This document shows positions 31,553 through 40,125 of a DNA stretch of 45,966 nucleotides, one piece after another. The stretch covers positions 1-45,966 of the forward strand of contig JAZOQB010000054.1 in assembly GCA_045655865.1 (NCBI GenBank), in the 5' to 3' direction. The number at the start of each line of letters is the position of its first letter. The stretch's first letter is position 1. Both the position numbers and the translations under genes were made by a program. The notes beneath the pieces were generated by a model. It did no database searches, was not told the origin of the DNA, and was given only the letters and a program-made list of their open reading frames with translations. This stretch comes from RGIG5579 sp045655865 (GTDB lineage Bacteria > Bacillota > Clostridia > Oscillospirales > SIG627).

Positions 31553-32539
31553 CTAGATTTTTGCAAAAAACATAAAATACGCCACAACGCAGAGAACTGC
31601 GGTGACCAAGGTCGATGCCGCTACGATGCCGGTCTCTTTCCAACCGCACATTTCCAAATGATGATGATAGGGTGCCATGCGGAAGATCCGCTTCTTGGTA
31701 AGTTTGAAAGACAAAACTTGAAGCACCACGCTGATTGCCTCCCAAAGATACACAAAACCCGCTATCACAATGATAAGAGGCTGATCAAACCAAAAAGCAG
31801 CCCCTGCCACAGCGCCCCCTAAAAAGAGAGAGCCGGTATCTCCCATAAAAATGCGAGCCGGATAATAGTTGTACAAAAGAAAGCCTACCATCCCTCCGCA
31901 GATCGCGGAAAACAGAGCGGTTCTTTCTCCGCCGCCCACGCCAAAGGATAGGGCGGTAAAAAACACGAAGAGAACAAAAGTGGTTCCGGAAGCCAATCCG
32001 TCAATACCGTCGGTCAAATTAACAGCGTTCACTACAAGCACTAAAAAGAAGATGGCAAAGACCCAATAAAAGATGCCCAGTTCCAAACGATACCCCGTAA
32101 AGGGCAGAATCAAAGCGGTGGAAAGTGAATCTTTCATCCCGTAGAAAAACAGGGCGGCAATGGCAAACTGAAAAATGAGTTTCTGGATCGCGCTGAGTCC
32201 TTTGTTGCGCTTTTTCACGAACTTCACAAAGTCATCCACAAAGCCGACGACGCCGTAAAGGAGCATCATAACCAGAATTTTCAGCAGCCGACTGTCCCCT
32301 CCACGCAACAGAACGGGGATACCAAATATCAGGGTGGATAGCGTAATGGCGGCAATAAAGAAGATTCCGCCCATGGTCGGCGTTCCTTCTTTGGACTTGT
32401 GCCAGCGCGGTCCGATCTCTAAAATCGTTTGTCCCATTTTTATGCGCATCAGAAAGGGGATAAATTTTTTCTCTAAAAGGAAAGTAACAAGGAGGGAAAG
32501 AAGAAATGCCCCCGCCATGATCCAAAGATTTTCTTTCAT
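31553..32539 (-). CDS. mraY: Phospho-MurNAc-pentapeptide transferase
   Basis: 328-residue polytopic enzyme transferring phospho-MurNAc-pentapeptide from UDP to undecaprenyl phosphate to make lipid I. Motifs: KEGTPTMGGIFF, VNAVNLTDGIDGLASG with the catalytic aspartates, GDTGSLFLGG, and the APYHHHLEMCGW histidine motif. ATG 32539 overlaps the murF stop (ATGA), preferred over an upstream in-frame start at 32557. murD, often next, is absent; ftsW follows after 30 bases. Confidence 0.95.
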   Translation of the reverse strand: MKENLWIMAGAFLLSLLVTFLLEKKFIPFLMRIKMGQTILEIGPRWHKSKEGTPTMGGIFFIAAITLSTLIFGIPVLLRGGDSRLLKILVMMLLYGVVGFVDDFVKFVKKRNKGLSAIQKLIFQFAIAALFFYGMKDSLSTALILPFTGYRLELGIFYWVFAIFFLVLVVNAVNLTDGIDGLASGTTFVLFVFFTALSFGVGGGERTALFSAICGGMVGFLLYNYYPARIFMGDTGSLFLGGAVAGAAFWFDQPLIIVIAGFVYLWEAISVVLQVLSFKLTKKRIFRMAPYHHHLEMCGWKETGIVAASTLVTAVLCVVAYFMFFAKI

Positions 32540-33906
32540 GATTCCGATAACCCACAAGAGGAGATGACCTCCTCAAGCTTCATTTTTCTGCTGGCCTTAA
32601 AGAGAATTGTATCTCCCGGGCGCAGCTCTTCCTTGATCCATGTTGCTAAAAGATGAGAGTCCATAGAATGGAGAGCGTTGTTTTTCGACATGCCCGCTTC
32701 CACGGCACCCAGCATGATATGATAACTTGCTTTTCCGTAAGAAAAGATCTTTTCCGCACCGCAACAAAAGGCAGTTTGCCCCACCTTGTGGTGAGCGCTT
32801 TCCGCCAGGCTGCCAAGTTCCAGCATATCTCCCAAAACGGCAAGCTTGCGTCCCGGAGCGCTACCCAAAACCTTGAGAGATGCGTCCATAGATTCCGGGG
32901 AAGCGTTGTAACAGTCAGCGATCACGCGAACGCCGTTTTTTTCATAGATCTTTTGTCTGAGCCCGGAGGGCGCATAAGATAAAAGACCTTTTTGGATCTC
33001 TTCCTCGTCAACGCCAACGCAAAGACCGACAGCGGCGGCAAACAGAGCGTTTTTGATGAAATGATCTCCCACGGCGGGAACTGTCACGCGAAATTCCTTT
33101 TTCTCAGAGATCACGTCAAAAGAAATGTCATCCGCACCTTTATAAATATCCAAAGGATAAATGTCATTACCGGAATGAAAACCAACGTATAACACAGAAA
33201 AATCCGAAAGAAGTTTCTGAGAGTATTCCGTGCGAAACAGGGGTTCGTCTCCGTCTAAAATAATGGTACTTCCCTTCTCCATGCCGGAGAGAATCTCCAG
33301 TTTTGCCTCCAGGATCCCTTCCCGGGATCCCAATTGCTCAATGTGGGAGGTGCCGATGTTGGTGATAACGGCAAGATTGGGACGAACAAGACCGGTAAGA
33401 TACTCGATCTCTCCTTTTTCGCTCATGCCCATCTCACACACCACCGCTTCCGTTCCCTTCTCGATACGGATCAGGGTAATTGGAACGCCGATGTGATTGT
33501 TCAGGTTTCCGGACGTAAAATGAGTTTTGTATTTTTGCTTCAAAACCGAAGCAATGAGCTCCTTGGTGGTGGTTTTTCCCACAGAGCCGGTTACACCCAC
33601 CGTAATGTTCGGTGCCACCGTTTTTTTCCAATATGCAGCAAGAGCTCCCAGAGCTTTCAGCGTATCGGGAACCAAAATCACGTCAAAGCCGGGTGCCTCA
33701 ACCTCAGAAAGGATGGCGGCACACTTCCCCTTCAGACCGGCAATAAAATCGTGTCCGTCAAAGCGCTCTCCCCGCAAGGCAACAAACAGCTCCTGCGATT
33801 CAATTTTCCTGGAATCGGTGGAAACGCCGCATATAACTTTGTCCCCGTCTCCCAGTAATACACCGTCCACTGCACGGGCAATTTCAGATAATGTGAATGT
33901 CATCAT
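32536..33906 (-). CDS. murF: UDP-MurNAc-tripeptide--D-Ala-D-Ala ligase
   Basis: 456-residue cytoplasmic ATP-dependent ligase that adds D-Ala-D-Ala to complete the pentapeptide. Walker-type GVTGSVGKTTTKELIASVL is at about residues 108-126; central TNIGTSHIEQLGSREGI and C-terminal DCYNASPESMDASL are typical. ATG 33906 overlaps the murE stop by four bases, and its own stop overlaps mraY. Confidence 0.95.
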   Translation of the reverse strand: MMTFTLSEIARAVDGVLLGDGDKVICGVSTDSRKIESQELFVALRGERFDGHDFIAGLKGKCAAILSEVEAPGFDVILVPDTLKALGALAAYWKKTVAPNITVGVTGSVGKTTTKELIASVLKQKYKTHFTSGNLNNHIGVPITLIRIEKGTEAVVCEMGMSEKGEIEYLTGLVRPNLAVITNIGTSHIEQLGSREGILEAKLEILSGMEKGSTIILDGDEPLFRTEYSQKLLSDFSVLYVGFHSGNDIYPLDIYKGADDISFDVISEKKEFRVTVPAVGDHFIKNALFAAAVGLCVGVDEEEIQKGLLSYAPSGLRQKIYEKNGVRVIADCYNASPESMDASLKVLGSAPGRKLAVLGDMLELGSLAESAHHKVGQTAFCCGAEKIFSYGKASYHIMLGAVEAGMSKNNALHSMDSHLLATWIKEELRPGDTILFKASRKMKLEEVISSCGLSES

Positions 33907-35375
33907 AATCTGTTTCCAGCTCCAATATATTCCAGAACGATCTTCCTTTCGGAAAAATCGTGCTTTCCTGTTTGATCGATCTCGTATTCTTCGTGTCCTT
34001 TTCCGGCGAGGAGAATCACATCCCCTTCACCGGCGTTGTCAATGGCGTAGTGGATGGCCTGGGTTCGATCCGTAATCGCGATATATTCCGCGCCTTCCCC
34101 TACCACACCCTCGAGAATATCCCGGATGATGTCTTCTTTCTTTTCACTACGGGAATTGTCAGAGGTGACAATGACAAAGTCGCTCAAAGAACAGGCGATC
34201 CGCCCCATAATAGGACGTTTTGTTCGGTCGCGATCTCCGCCGCAGCCAAAAAGAGTGATCAGTCTGCCTTTGGTAAAGCCCCGGAGCGTTTTGAGGATGT
34301 TTTCCAGAGCATCGGGAGTATGAGCAAAATCAATAAAAACGGAAAAGGGCGTGTCGGTTGGAATGCGCTCGATCCGCCCTTGAACTCCTGTCATTTCTGA
34401 CAAAGCGGACTTGACAACGTCCATGCTGATCCCGGCCTCCAAGGCACAGGAAATGGCCGCCAAGGCGTTATAAACGGTAAAAGATCCGGGGATCGGAATT
34501 GAGATCGTTTCCTGTCTTCCCTTGGCGCTCAAAGCAAATGTGATGCCCTGATCGTTGTGGGAAAGAAGTTTTACGGCGCAATAATCCGCGTCGGAGCTCT
34601 TGGAACCGTAACGGATCACCGAAGAGGAGATTCCCTGGGAAATTTTCGGAAAATTGGGATCGTCTTCATTAAAAATGCCAACCTTTGCCATCCGGAAAAG
34701 AGTCTTTTTAGCTTCCAGATACTCTTCCATGGTTTTGTGAAAATCAATGTGATCTTGTGTCAGGTTGGTAAAAATTCCAAAGTCAAAATGGATGCCGGAG
34801 AGCTTTTTCAAAGCCAAAGCGTGGCTGGAAGTCTCCATAATAACCGTATCCACTCCTGCATCCCGCATAGCGGCAAACAGGCGAAACAACAATTCCGGAT
34901 CCGGGGTGGTAAGAAAGGCGGCAGATTTTTCTACCGAGAATTCCTCCTGCCCCACCAAATATTTGGTGGTGCCGATCAGACCCGTCTTTTCTCCGGCTTT
35001 TTCAAATATGGCCTTAAGCATAAAAGAGGTGGTAGTTTTTCCGTTGGTCCCGGTGATACCGATCATGCGTCGGAAGCTTTTTTCCGGATGATGATAGAAA
35101 TTGGAAAGCATGAGAGGTAAAGAGAGTCTGGTATCTGACAGGAGCACATAGGGATAATCCCCTTCCGGTTTTTCCTGACACACCGCCAGAACTGCTCCTT
35201 TTTCAAAGGCTGCAGGAATGTAGGAGCGGCCGTCGAAGGAAAGCCCTTTCAGACAGACAAACGCCGCGCCCGGCTCAATGCTCCGGCTGTCTGAGGATAC
35301 GGACGTGACCTCTGTTTCCGGGTCTGCTCCCCAACACAAAACGTCAAGATGCTCAAAAAGCTCTTTCAGCTTCAC
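33903..35375 (-). CDS. murE: UDP-MurNAc-dipeptide--diamino acid ligase MurE
   Basis: 490-residue ATP-dependent ligase adding the third stem-peptide residue. GITGTNGKTTTSFML (about 106-120) is the ATP loop; the lysine of EAKKTLF (about 223) is the expected carbamylated residue. The amino-acid-selecting motif is DNSR at 406-409, where meso-DAP enzymes usually have DNPR; the next residues (SEKKEDI) still fit the DAP type. I infer meso-diaminopimelate, with the Pro-to-Ser change noted as odd. It follows the PBP gene closely. Confidence 0.94.
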   Translation of the reverse strand: MKLKELFEHLDVLCWGADPETEVTSVSSDSRSIEPGAAFVCLKGLSFDGRSYIPAAFEKGAVLAVCQEKPEGDYPYVLLSDTRLSLPLMLSNFYHHPEKSFRRMIGITGTNGKTTTSFMLKAIFEKAGEKTGLIGTTKYLVGQEEFSVEKSAAFLTTPDPELLFRLFAAMRDAGVDTVIMETSSHALALKKLSGIHFDFGIFTNLTQDHIDFHKTMEEYLEAKKTLFRMAKVGIFNEDDPNFPKISQGISSSVIRYGSKSSDADYCAVKLLSHNDQGITFALSAKGRQETISIPIPGSFTVYNALAAISCALEAGISMDVVKSALSEMTGVQGRIERIPTDTPFSVFIDFAHTPDALENILKTLRGFTKGRLITLFGCGGDRDRTKRPIMGRIACSLSDFVIVTSDNSRSEKKEDIIRDILEGVVGEGAEYIAITDRTQAIHYAIDNAGEGDVILLAGKGHEEYEIDQTGKHDFSERKIVLEYIGAGNRL

Positions 35376-35402
35376 AGTCCCATCTCCTTTATCATAAATT
35401 TA

Positions 35403-37736
35403 CTAATCGGTAGCTCCGTCGTAATAGCGGAATTCAACGGCGATGACCGTACCCGGTAAAACCATCTCGCCCGCAGCAATTCCTTGCTTTGTTACCGTAG
35501 CTCCTTCCCCACCGCTACCGGCTACGATCTCAATGTTCAGTCCTGCATTCAAAAGAGCTCGATTGGCAGAGGCGGCACTCATTCCCACCACGTTGGGAAC
35601 AGTAACATTGGCATTTTTCAATCCTTCTTCTGTATACAGAATCACCTTTCCTCCCTTTGCCAGTTTCGTACCGGCTGCGGGAGACTGCGCCACAACGTTG
35701 GAACCGTTGCCTACTACCTCCAGGGTCATCTCTTTTCCTTGCAGATTGCTGGAAGCATAAGAGAGACTACGGCCAACGTAATCGGGAAGTGCAACGCCCA
35801 AGGCGGCGATCTCTTCTTCGGTATATTCCGGCTCTACGCCCAAATACGGCAAAACCTCAGAGAGGATCTTGGCTACATACGGCGCGGCAACGGTGGAACC
35901 GTAATAGTTTCCTTCCGGTTCGTCCACAATGAAGATCACCGCTACCTCCGGCTTATCTGCCGGAGCGAAAGCCACACAGGAAGAAACGTAAAACTTTTCT
36001 TCGCCGTGACTCTTTTCGGTTTTTACAGAGGTACCGGTTTTCGCCGCTACTTTATATCCTTTCACGGCAGCGTTTCGGTTTCCGCCGTCTTCTACGCTAC
36101 GGTACAGATAATCCCAAATAATCTCGCAATTTTCCGTAGAGACCACCTGGCGTTTTGCCTCGGTGGAAAAGCTTTCAACTACGTTGCCTTGCTGGTCAAG
36201 ACTTGCTTTCAAAACGTGAGGAGTTACCAGATACCCTCCGTTTGCCACAGCACATATAGCGCGCAAATGGGAAATGGGAGTTACCTTAAAGTTCTGGCCG
36301 AAAGCGGCACAAGCGGCGTCCACGCTGGAATAGGTATCAAGATTGAAGAATAAGTTGGAGGTCTCTCCGTAAATATCTACCTCGCTGGTTTCGTTGTAAC
36401 CGAAGGCCTTATAATATGTATGGAAGAGATCTTTTCCAAGACGCTGGCTCATCACGACGAAAAAGGGGTTGCAGGAACTACCAAGAGCGCCTTCAAAATT
36501 CAGATTTCCGTGTCCTGCCCGCTTATGGCAATGAATCGGAGCAGAAAGGCCGGGGATGCGAATTTGTCCGGTGCAAACAAAGCGTTCCGTGGATGTGACC
36601 AGATTTTCCTCCAACACCATAGCGGAAGTAATGATCTTAAAGGTGGAACCGGGTTCGTAGAGCTCGGTAACGCTTTTGTTTTTCCACAGCTCGTTGAGAA
36701 GGTTGACCCGAAGATCTTTTTTCTCGTCCTCCGTACCCTCAAAAGCGTCAAGGACCGCCTGAGAAATGGCATCCAGGGTATAGGGATCGTTCAAGTTGAA
36801 GTCCGGCTTTGTTGCCATAGACAGGATCTCGCCGGTATTTACATCCATAATGATGCCGCAGACACGGTTTCTGGCTTTGGAATCATCCAAAGCTTCCTGG
36901 AGATACTTTTCCAAAATGCTCTGGCAGGTCCAGTCCACGGTCAGTACAATATCGGATCCGTTGACCGCATCCACATAGCTTTCGTATTTGCTGCTCATAT
37001 CGTTTCCGTGGGCATCTTTGGCGGAGACGATTCTGCCGTTCTCTCCGGTAAGCAAAGTGTTATAGTAAGCCTCTACCCCGGAAAGCCCATAACCGTCGGT
37101 TCCGGTAAAACCGATGATATGGCTGGCAAGTGATGCATAAGGGTAATACCGCTTTGACTCTTCTGCAAAATGGATAAACCGGCTGTAGCGCTTTTCCGAT
37201 ACCATTTTTTTGATCTCGCCGGTCACTTCCAGGTCCACTTGCTTTTTGATGGTCTCATCGGCGCGATTCACCTTCGCCGCACGCTCCAACACCATACCGG
37301 CTTCCACGCCAAGATAAGAAGAAAGCTCATTGGCGATATCCTGGGCTACGGTGATGGACGGATCGGAAAAGAGGGACAGGAGCCGAGTGCGCTCCGCTTT
37401 CTTTTCATCGTTATCCCGAATGTCTTCCACCAGGGTCTCCACATACGCCGCCACGGTCAGATTGGGAATGGTATTGGGAGAAATAAACACCCGCTCCACG
37501 GTAGTGCTAATAGCCAAGACCTTCATATTTCTATCATAGATCGCGCCGCGCTTGGCTTGTATTACCGTTTCCTTGGTATATTGATTGACGGTGTTCGATT
37601 GGTACTGATCGAAACGGAGAATTTGAAGAAAGAAAAGTCTTCCTACCAAGAGAGCCCCGCTAAGAAGAAACAAAACCAAGATGAGCCCGCATCTCTTATT
37701 CAGTTTTAAACGCCCGGGATGCAGATTTTCAAGCAT
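35403..37736 (-). CDS. spoVD: Class B penicillin-binding protein with PASTA domains (SpoVD/PbpB type)
   Basis: 777-residue transpeptidase that crosslinks septal or spore peptidoglycan. A membrane helix (about 15-38) is followed by a dimerisation domain and then the transpeptidase domain. Active-site motifs are S364-K367 (GSTFK), S421-N423 (SCN) and K566-G568 (KTG). Two PASTA domains occupy about 645-777, the pattern of Bacillus SpoVD and some PbpB proteins. It lies between ftsL and murE. A terminator lies upstream, so it has its own transcription start. Whether it serves vegetative division, sporulation or both is unresolved; it is the only class B PBP in this cluster. Confidence 0.88.
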   Translation of the reverse strand: MLENLHPGRLKLNKRCGLILVLFLLSGALLVGRLFFLQILRFDQYQSNTVNQYTKETVIQAKRGAIYDRNMKVLAISTTVERVFISPNTIPNLTVAAYVETLVEDIRDNDEKKAERTRLLSLFSDPSITVAQDIANELSSYLGVEAGMVLERAAKVNRADETIKKQVDLEVTGEIKKMVSEKRYSRFIHFAEESKRYYPYASLASHIIGFTGTDGYGLSGVEAYYNTLLTGENGRIVSAKDAHGNDMSSKYESYVDAVNGSDIVLTVDWTCQSILEKYLQEALDDSKARNRVCGIIMDVNTGEILSMATKPDFNLNDPYTLDAISQAVLDAFEGTEDEKKDLRVNLLNELWKNKSVTELYEPGSTFKIITSAMVLEENLVTSTERFVCTGQIRIPGLSAPIHCHKRAGHGNLNFEGALGSSCNPFFVVMSQRLGKDLFHTYYKAFGYNETSEVDIYGETSNLFFNLDTYSSVDAACAAFGQNFKVTPISHLRAICAVANGGYLVTPHVLKASLDQQGNVVESFSTEAKRQVVSTENCEIIWDYLYRSVEDGGNRNAAVKGYKVAAKTGTSVKTEKSHGEEKFYVSSCVAFAPADKPEVAVIFIVDEPEGNYYGSTVAAPYVAKILSEVLPYLGVEPEYTEEEIAALGVALPDYVGRSLSYASSNLQGKEMTLEVVGNGSNVVAQSPAAGTKLAKGGKVILYTEEGLKNANVTVPNVVGMSAASANRALLNAGLNIEIVAGSGGEGATVTKQGIAAGEMVLPGTVIAVEFRYYDGATD

Positions 37737-37760
37737 TGGTTTCTCCTTTTCTTTGTTGGT

Positions 37761-37789
37761 ATTGTACGCCGATGTTTTCGTCTATATTG
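37761..37789 (-). promoter_or_regulatory. Possible sigma-E-type promoter for the PBP gene
   Basis: On the minus strand CGTACAAT (37768-37761) is one base from the sigma-E -10 CATACAAT. CAATATA lies 14 bases upstream, a partial match to the sigma-E -35. A TTGACA (37793-37788) is also present but 21 bases from TACAAT, too far for a good sigma-A promoter. Confidence 0.35.
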
Positions 37790-37791
37790 TC

Positions 37792-37822
37792 AAAAAAGAG
37801 TAAAGGGCTCACGCCTTTACTC
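37792..37822 (-). terminator. Terminator between ftsL and the PBP gene
   Basis: GAGTAAAGG...C (37798-37808) pairs with GCCTTTACTC (37813-37822), with one extra G. On the minus strand it runs into TTTTTT (37797-37792). It divides the dcw cluster into mraZ-rsmH-ftsL and PBP-onward parts. Confidence 0.85.
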
Positions 37823-37870
37823 ATTTTTGACCGGAACCTCTTATGTATTCTTATTCTCAGGCCCTGAGGA

Positions 37871-38530
37871 TTATTCCCCCATGACGGTCGCAAAGAGTCT
37901 TGAGATGGCTTCCGTTAGGCTGTCTTCTTGTTTTTCGCTTTTCTGCCAAACTTCCGTTTCACCGGAAACAGAAATGTATTTTTTTGGTAAAGAAGAAGCC
38001 GCTACCATGCCGTACTCTTGGGTGGCAATACGCTCCACTTCACCCAGATCATATTTACCCTCCAGCTGTACTTCCAGCTGATTGGCTGTTGCCTTCAAAG
38101 AAGTGATCTGGTTCTCCATTTGGCTAATTGATTGGGAATATTCCTCGATCTGAACGGACAGGGACAGCATGTACATAAAGACCACTGCCACCAAAACACA
38201 GGAAAAAATGATAGCCAGCGGAGCTTGCGCCTTCGCCGCCACTGCCCGGGTGATGACCTTTGCTCCGCGGTCTTCATTCGCCGCGACGGCCACGCCCTCT
38301 TTTGTTTTTCCTTTGATGACGGCACCGGCGGGGGTTTCCACAAGCTGGCGATTCAGCTTGTTTAAGTTTTTTGAGATCCGCTTTTCCGAATCGATGGCAT
38401 CGGGATGGGTTTCACGGGGACGGATTTTGGGGCTGTAGTCATCTGCAACGTGCTTCTCCCCTTTCTGCTTTTTTTCAGCAGAAAGTGCCTTTTCTGCTTC
38501 CCGGTTCTTTTTCCGGTACATGGCATCCAT
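37871..38530 (-). CDS. ftsL: FtsL-like cell division protein
   Basis: 219-residue bitopic protein. An unusually long, charged cytoplasmic N-terminus (~100 residues) precedes a membrane helix (about 104-126). A coiled coil (about 127-165, QIEEYSQSISQMENQITSLK) and a short tail follow, with the RIATQEYGMV motif typical of FtsL/DivIC. Identification rests on topology and on position between rsmH and the PBP gene. ATG 38530 follows GGAGGA and is preferred over an in-frame upstream start that would overlap rsmH. Confidence 0.8.
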   Translation of the reverse strand: MDAMYRKKNREAEKALSAEKKQKGEKHVADDYSPKIRPRETHPDAIDSEKRISKNLNKLNRQLVETPAGAVIKGKTKEGVAVAANEDRGAKVITRAVAAKAQAPLAIIFSCVLVAVVFMYMLSLSVQIEEYSQSISQMENQITSLKATANQLEVQLEGKYDLGEVERIATQEYGMVAASSLPKKYISVSGETEVWQKSEKQEDSLTEAISRLFATVMGE

Positions 38531-38555
38531 GGCGATTCCTCCGATCCTTCTCTTT

Positions 38556-39497
38556 TCACGAAATGATTTTTTCTGCAACCCTCAGCTTTGCGCTGCGGCT
38601 GCGGGGGTTCTCTTCCAATTCCTCCGGGGAGGGTGTGATGGGCTTTTTGGTCACGCTTTTCAGTTTCGGTTCAAATCCGCAGACACAAACGGGAAAATCC
38701 TTAGGACAGCTGCATCCGTCGATGTAGGAGCGGATCTTCTCTTTGACCAGGCGATCCTCCAGGGAATGAAACGTAATGATGCTCAAGCGACCGCCGGGTT
38801 TTAAGGCATCCACCAGATCTGAGATCGCTTTGGGAATGACCTCCAGTTCTCGGTTGGTTTCGATCCGCAATGCCTGAAAGCTCCGTCTGGCAGGATGCTT
38901 CCCTTCGAAACGTTCCTTGGGAGGAAACACAGATTTGATGATCTCTGCCAGCTCCAGAGTGGTTTCGATCTCCTTTTTTTCTCTGGCTGAAACAATCGCT
39001 CTTGCGATGGCAGACGCTCGTTTTTCTTCTCCATATTCCTTCAAAATCCGACAAAGATCGGCTTGAGAATAACTGTTGACAACAATTTTTGCCGTCAAGG
39101 GAGCATCAAGGTCCATTCTCATATCAAGGGGCGCATCCGAATGGTAGGAAAATCCGCGCTCCGGTGTATCCAACTGATGTGAGGAGACGCCAAGATCAAT
39201 CATGGCGCCGTCGATTCCCTGAGGAGCCAATTCGGAAAGGATTTCGCCCACCCGCTCAAAATTGGAGCGGACCAACTGAAACTTACCTTCAAAAGGCTTT
39301 AAAACGGTTTTTGCATTCTCAATGGCATCCGGGTCTTGATCCAGAGCAATCAGCTTTCCCGTGGTGATTTTCGACAGCAAAAGCGCCGCGTGTCCCGCAC
39401 CACCCAGGGTACAATCTACATAGACCCCATCGGGCTTGACCTGAAGTCCGTCCACCGTTTCACAAAATAAAACGCTTTTATGAGAAAAAGGGGCCAT
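38556..39497 (-). CDS. rsmH: 16S rRNA m4C1402 methyltransferase RsmH
   Basis: 313-residue S-adenosylmethionine-dependent enzyme methylating N4 of C1402 in 16S rRNA. HKSVLFCETVDGL, the SAM loop DCTLGGAGHA (about 29-38), IDLGVSSHQLDTPERGFSY and FHSLEDRLVK are all present. Start overlaps the mraZ stop (TGATG), the usual dcw arrangement. Confidence 0.96.
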   Translation of the reverse strand: MAPFSHKSVLFCETVDGLQVKPDGVYVDCTLGGAGHAALLLSKITTGKLIALDQDPDAIENAKTVLKPFEGKFQLVRSNFERVGEILSELAPQGIDGAMIDLGVSSHQLDTPERGFSYHSDAPLDMRMDLDAPLTAKIVVNSYSQADLCRILKEYGEEKRASAIARAIVSAREKKEIETTLELAEIIKSVFPPKERFEGKHPARRSFQALRIETNRELEVIPKAISDLVDALKPGGRLSIITFHSLEDRLVKEKIRSYIDGCSCPKDFPVCVCGFEPKLKSVTKKPITPSPEELEENPRSRSAKLRVAEKIIS

Positions 39498-39931
39498 CAG
39501 AGACCGTTCCTCCTCAAAATTTCTTCAATGGAGGCCGTGCGGTTCTGACTGGTATAATTTCGGTAGCTTTCCTCGTCCCAGATCTCGGCGTGATCACCGC
39601 AACCCAGCACCACCACGGATTTTACGATCCCGGCAAATTCCCGCAATTGAGCCGGCAAAAGGATCCGTCCTTGGTTATCCGGTTCCACATCCTGCATGGA
39701 TGAATAGAAAAATCTGCGTACCTCGCGGGAATCCGTCTCGCGGATGGCGTTGATCTTTTCTTCAAAATATTTCCACTTTTCTTCGGTGTAAAGATTGATG
39801 CAACGGTCCAGAGAGCGAACCAGAATGACGCTCTCCCCTTCCGGAAACAGCTCTTTCATTTTGGAAGGGATCAGCAGTCTGCCCTTGTCATCCGCTGCAC
39901 ATTTGTATTCTCCGCAAAATGACTGAATCAC
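39497..39931 (-). CDS. mraZ: MraZ transcriptional regulator
   Basis: 144-residue protein with two SpoVT-AbrB-like repeats: GEYKCAADDKGRLLIPSKM (about 6-24) and VEPDNQGRILLPAQL (about 82-96). MraZ binds TGGG-type repeats ahead of its own operon and represses or modulates the dcw cluster (family knowledge). GTG 39931 is chosen because AAAGGAG lies eight bases upstream; in-frame starts further up would read through the leader hairpin. First gene of the dcw cluster. Confidence 0.93.
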   Translation of the reverse strand: MIQSFCGEYKCAADDKGRLLIPSKMKELFPEGESVILVRSLDRCINLYTEEKWKYFEEKINAIRETDSREVRRFFYSSMQDVEPDNQGRILLPAQLREFAGIVKSVVVLGCGDHAEIWDEESYRNYTSQNRTASIEEILRRNGL

Positions 39932-39959
39932 AGACCGCACTCCTTTCCCGATTTGTACT

Positions 39960-39991
39960 AAAAAAAGAAATACCCCTCTCAATGGGAGGGG
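39960..39991 (-). terminator. Terminator-like hairpin in the mraZ leader
   Basis: CCCCTC (39973-39978) pairs with GAGGGG (39986-39991). On the minus strand the stem is followed by TATTTCTTTTTTT. It lies downstream of the mraZ promoter and upstream of the mraZ start, so it could attenuate the cluster or stop read-through from coaD. Confidence 0.6.
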
Positions 39992-40023
39992 ATAGGAAAA
40001 ACAAGGTAAAAATGGATTTTTTA

Positions 40024-40058
40024 CCCACTTTTTACCACTTCTTCCCCTCTGACTCCCA
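40024..40058 (-). promoter_or_regulatory. Probable MraZ operator: four phased TGGG-like boxes
   Basis: Reading the minus strand, TGGG begins at 40058, GGGG at 40047, TGGT at 40037 and TGGG at 40027, spaced 11, 10 and 10 bases. MraZ is known to bind TGGG repeats of this spacing. The first box overlaps the last bases of the -10 element. The last box forms one arm of a small hairpin (GGTAAAAA 40005-40012 with TTTTTACC). Confidence 0.75.
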
Positions 40059-40086
40059 TTATAGCGGAGTATTTCTACAATTACAA
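40058..40086 (-). promoter_or_regulatory. Sigma-A promoter of the mraZ/dcw cluster
   Basis: On the minus strand TTGTAA (40086-40081), a 17-base spacer, consensus TATAAT (40063-40058). The leader to mraZ is about 120 bases and holds the operator boxes and the terminator-like hairpin. Confidence 0.85.
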
Positions 40087-40125
40087 GGGTTTTTTTAAAA
40101 TTTCTTTGTCTTATTCACAAAATAT

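Noticed and set aside
37788..37793. TTGACA upstream of the PBP gene as a sigma-A -35
   Set aside because: The nearest -10-like TACAAT is 21 bases away, outside the usual 16-18 range, and the TTGACA overlaps the T-tract of the ftsL terminator.
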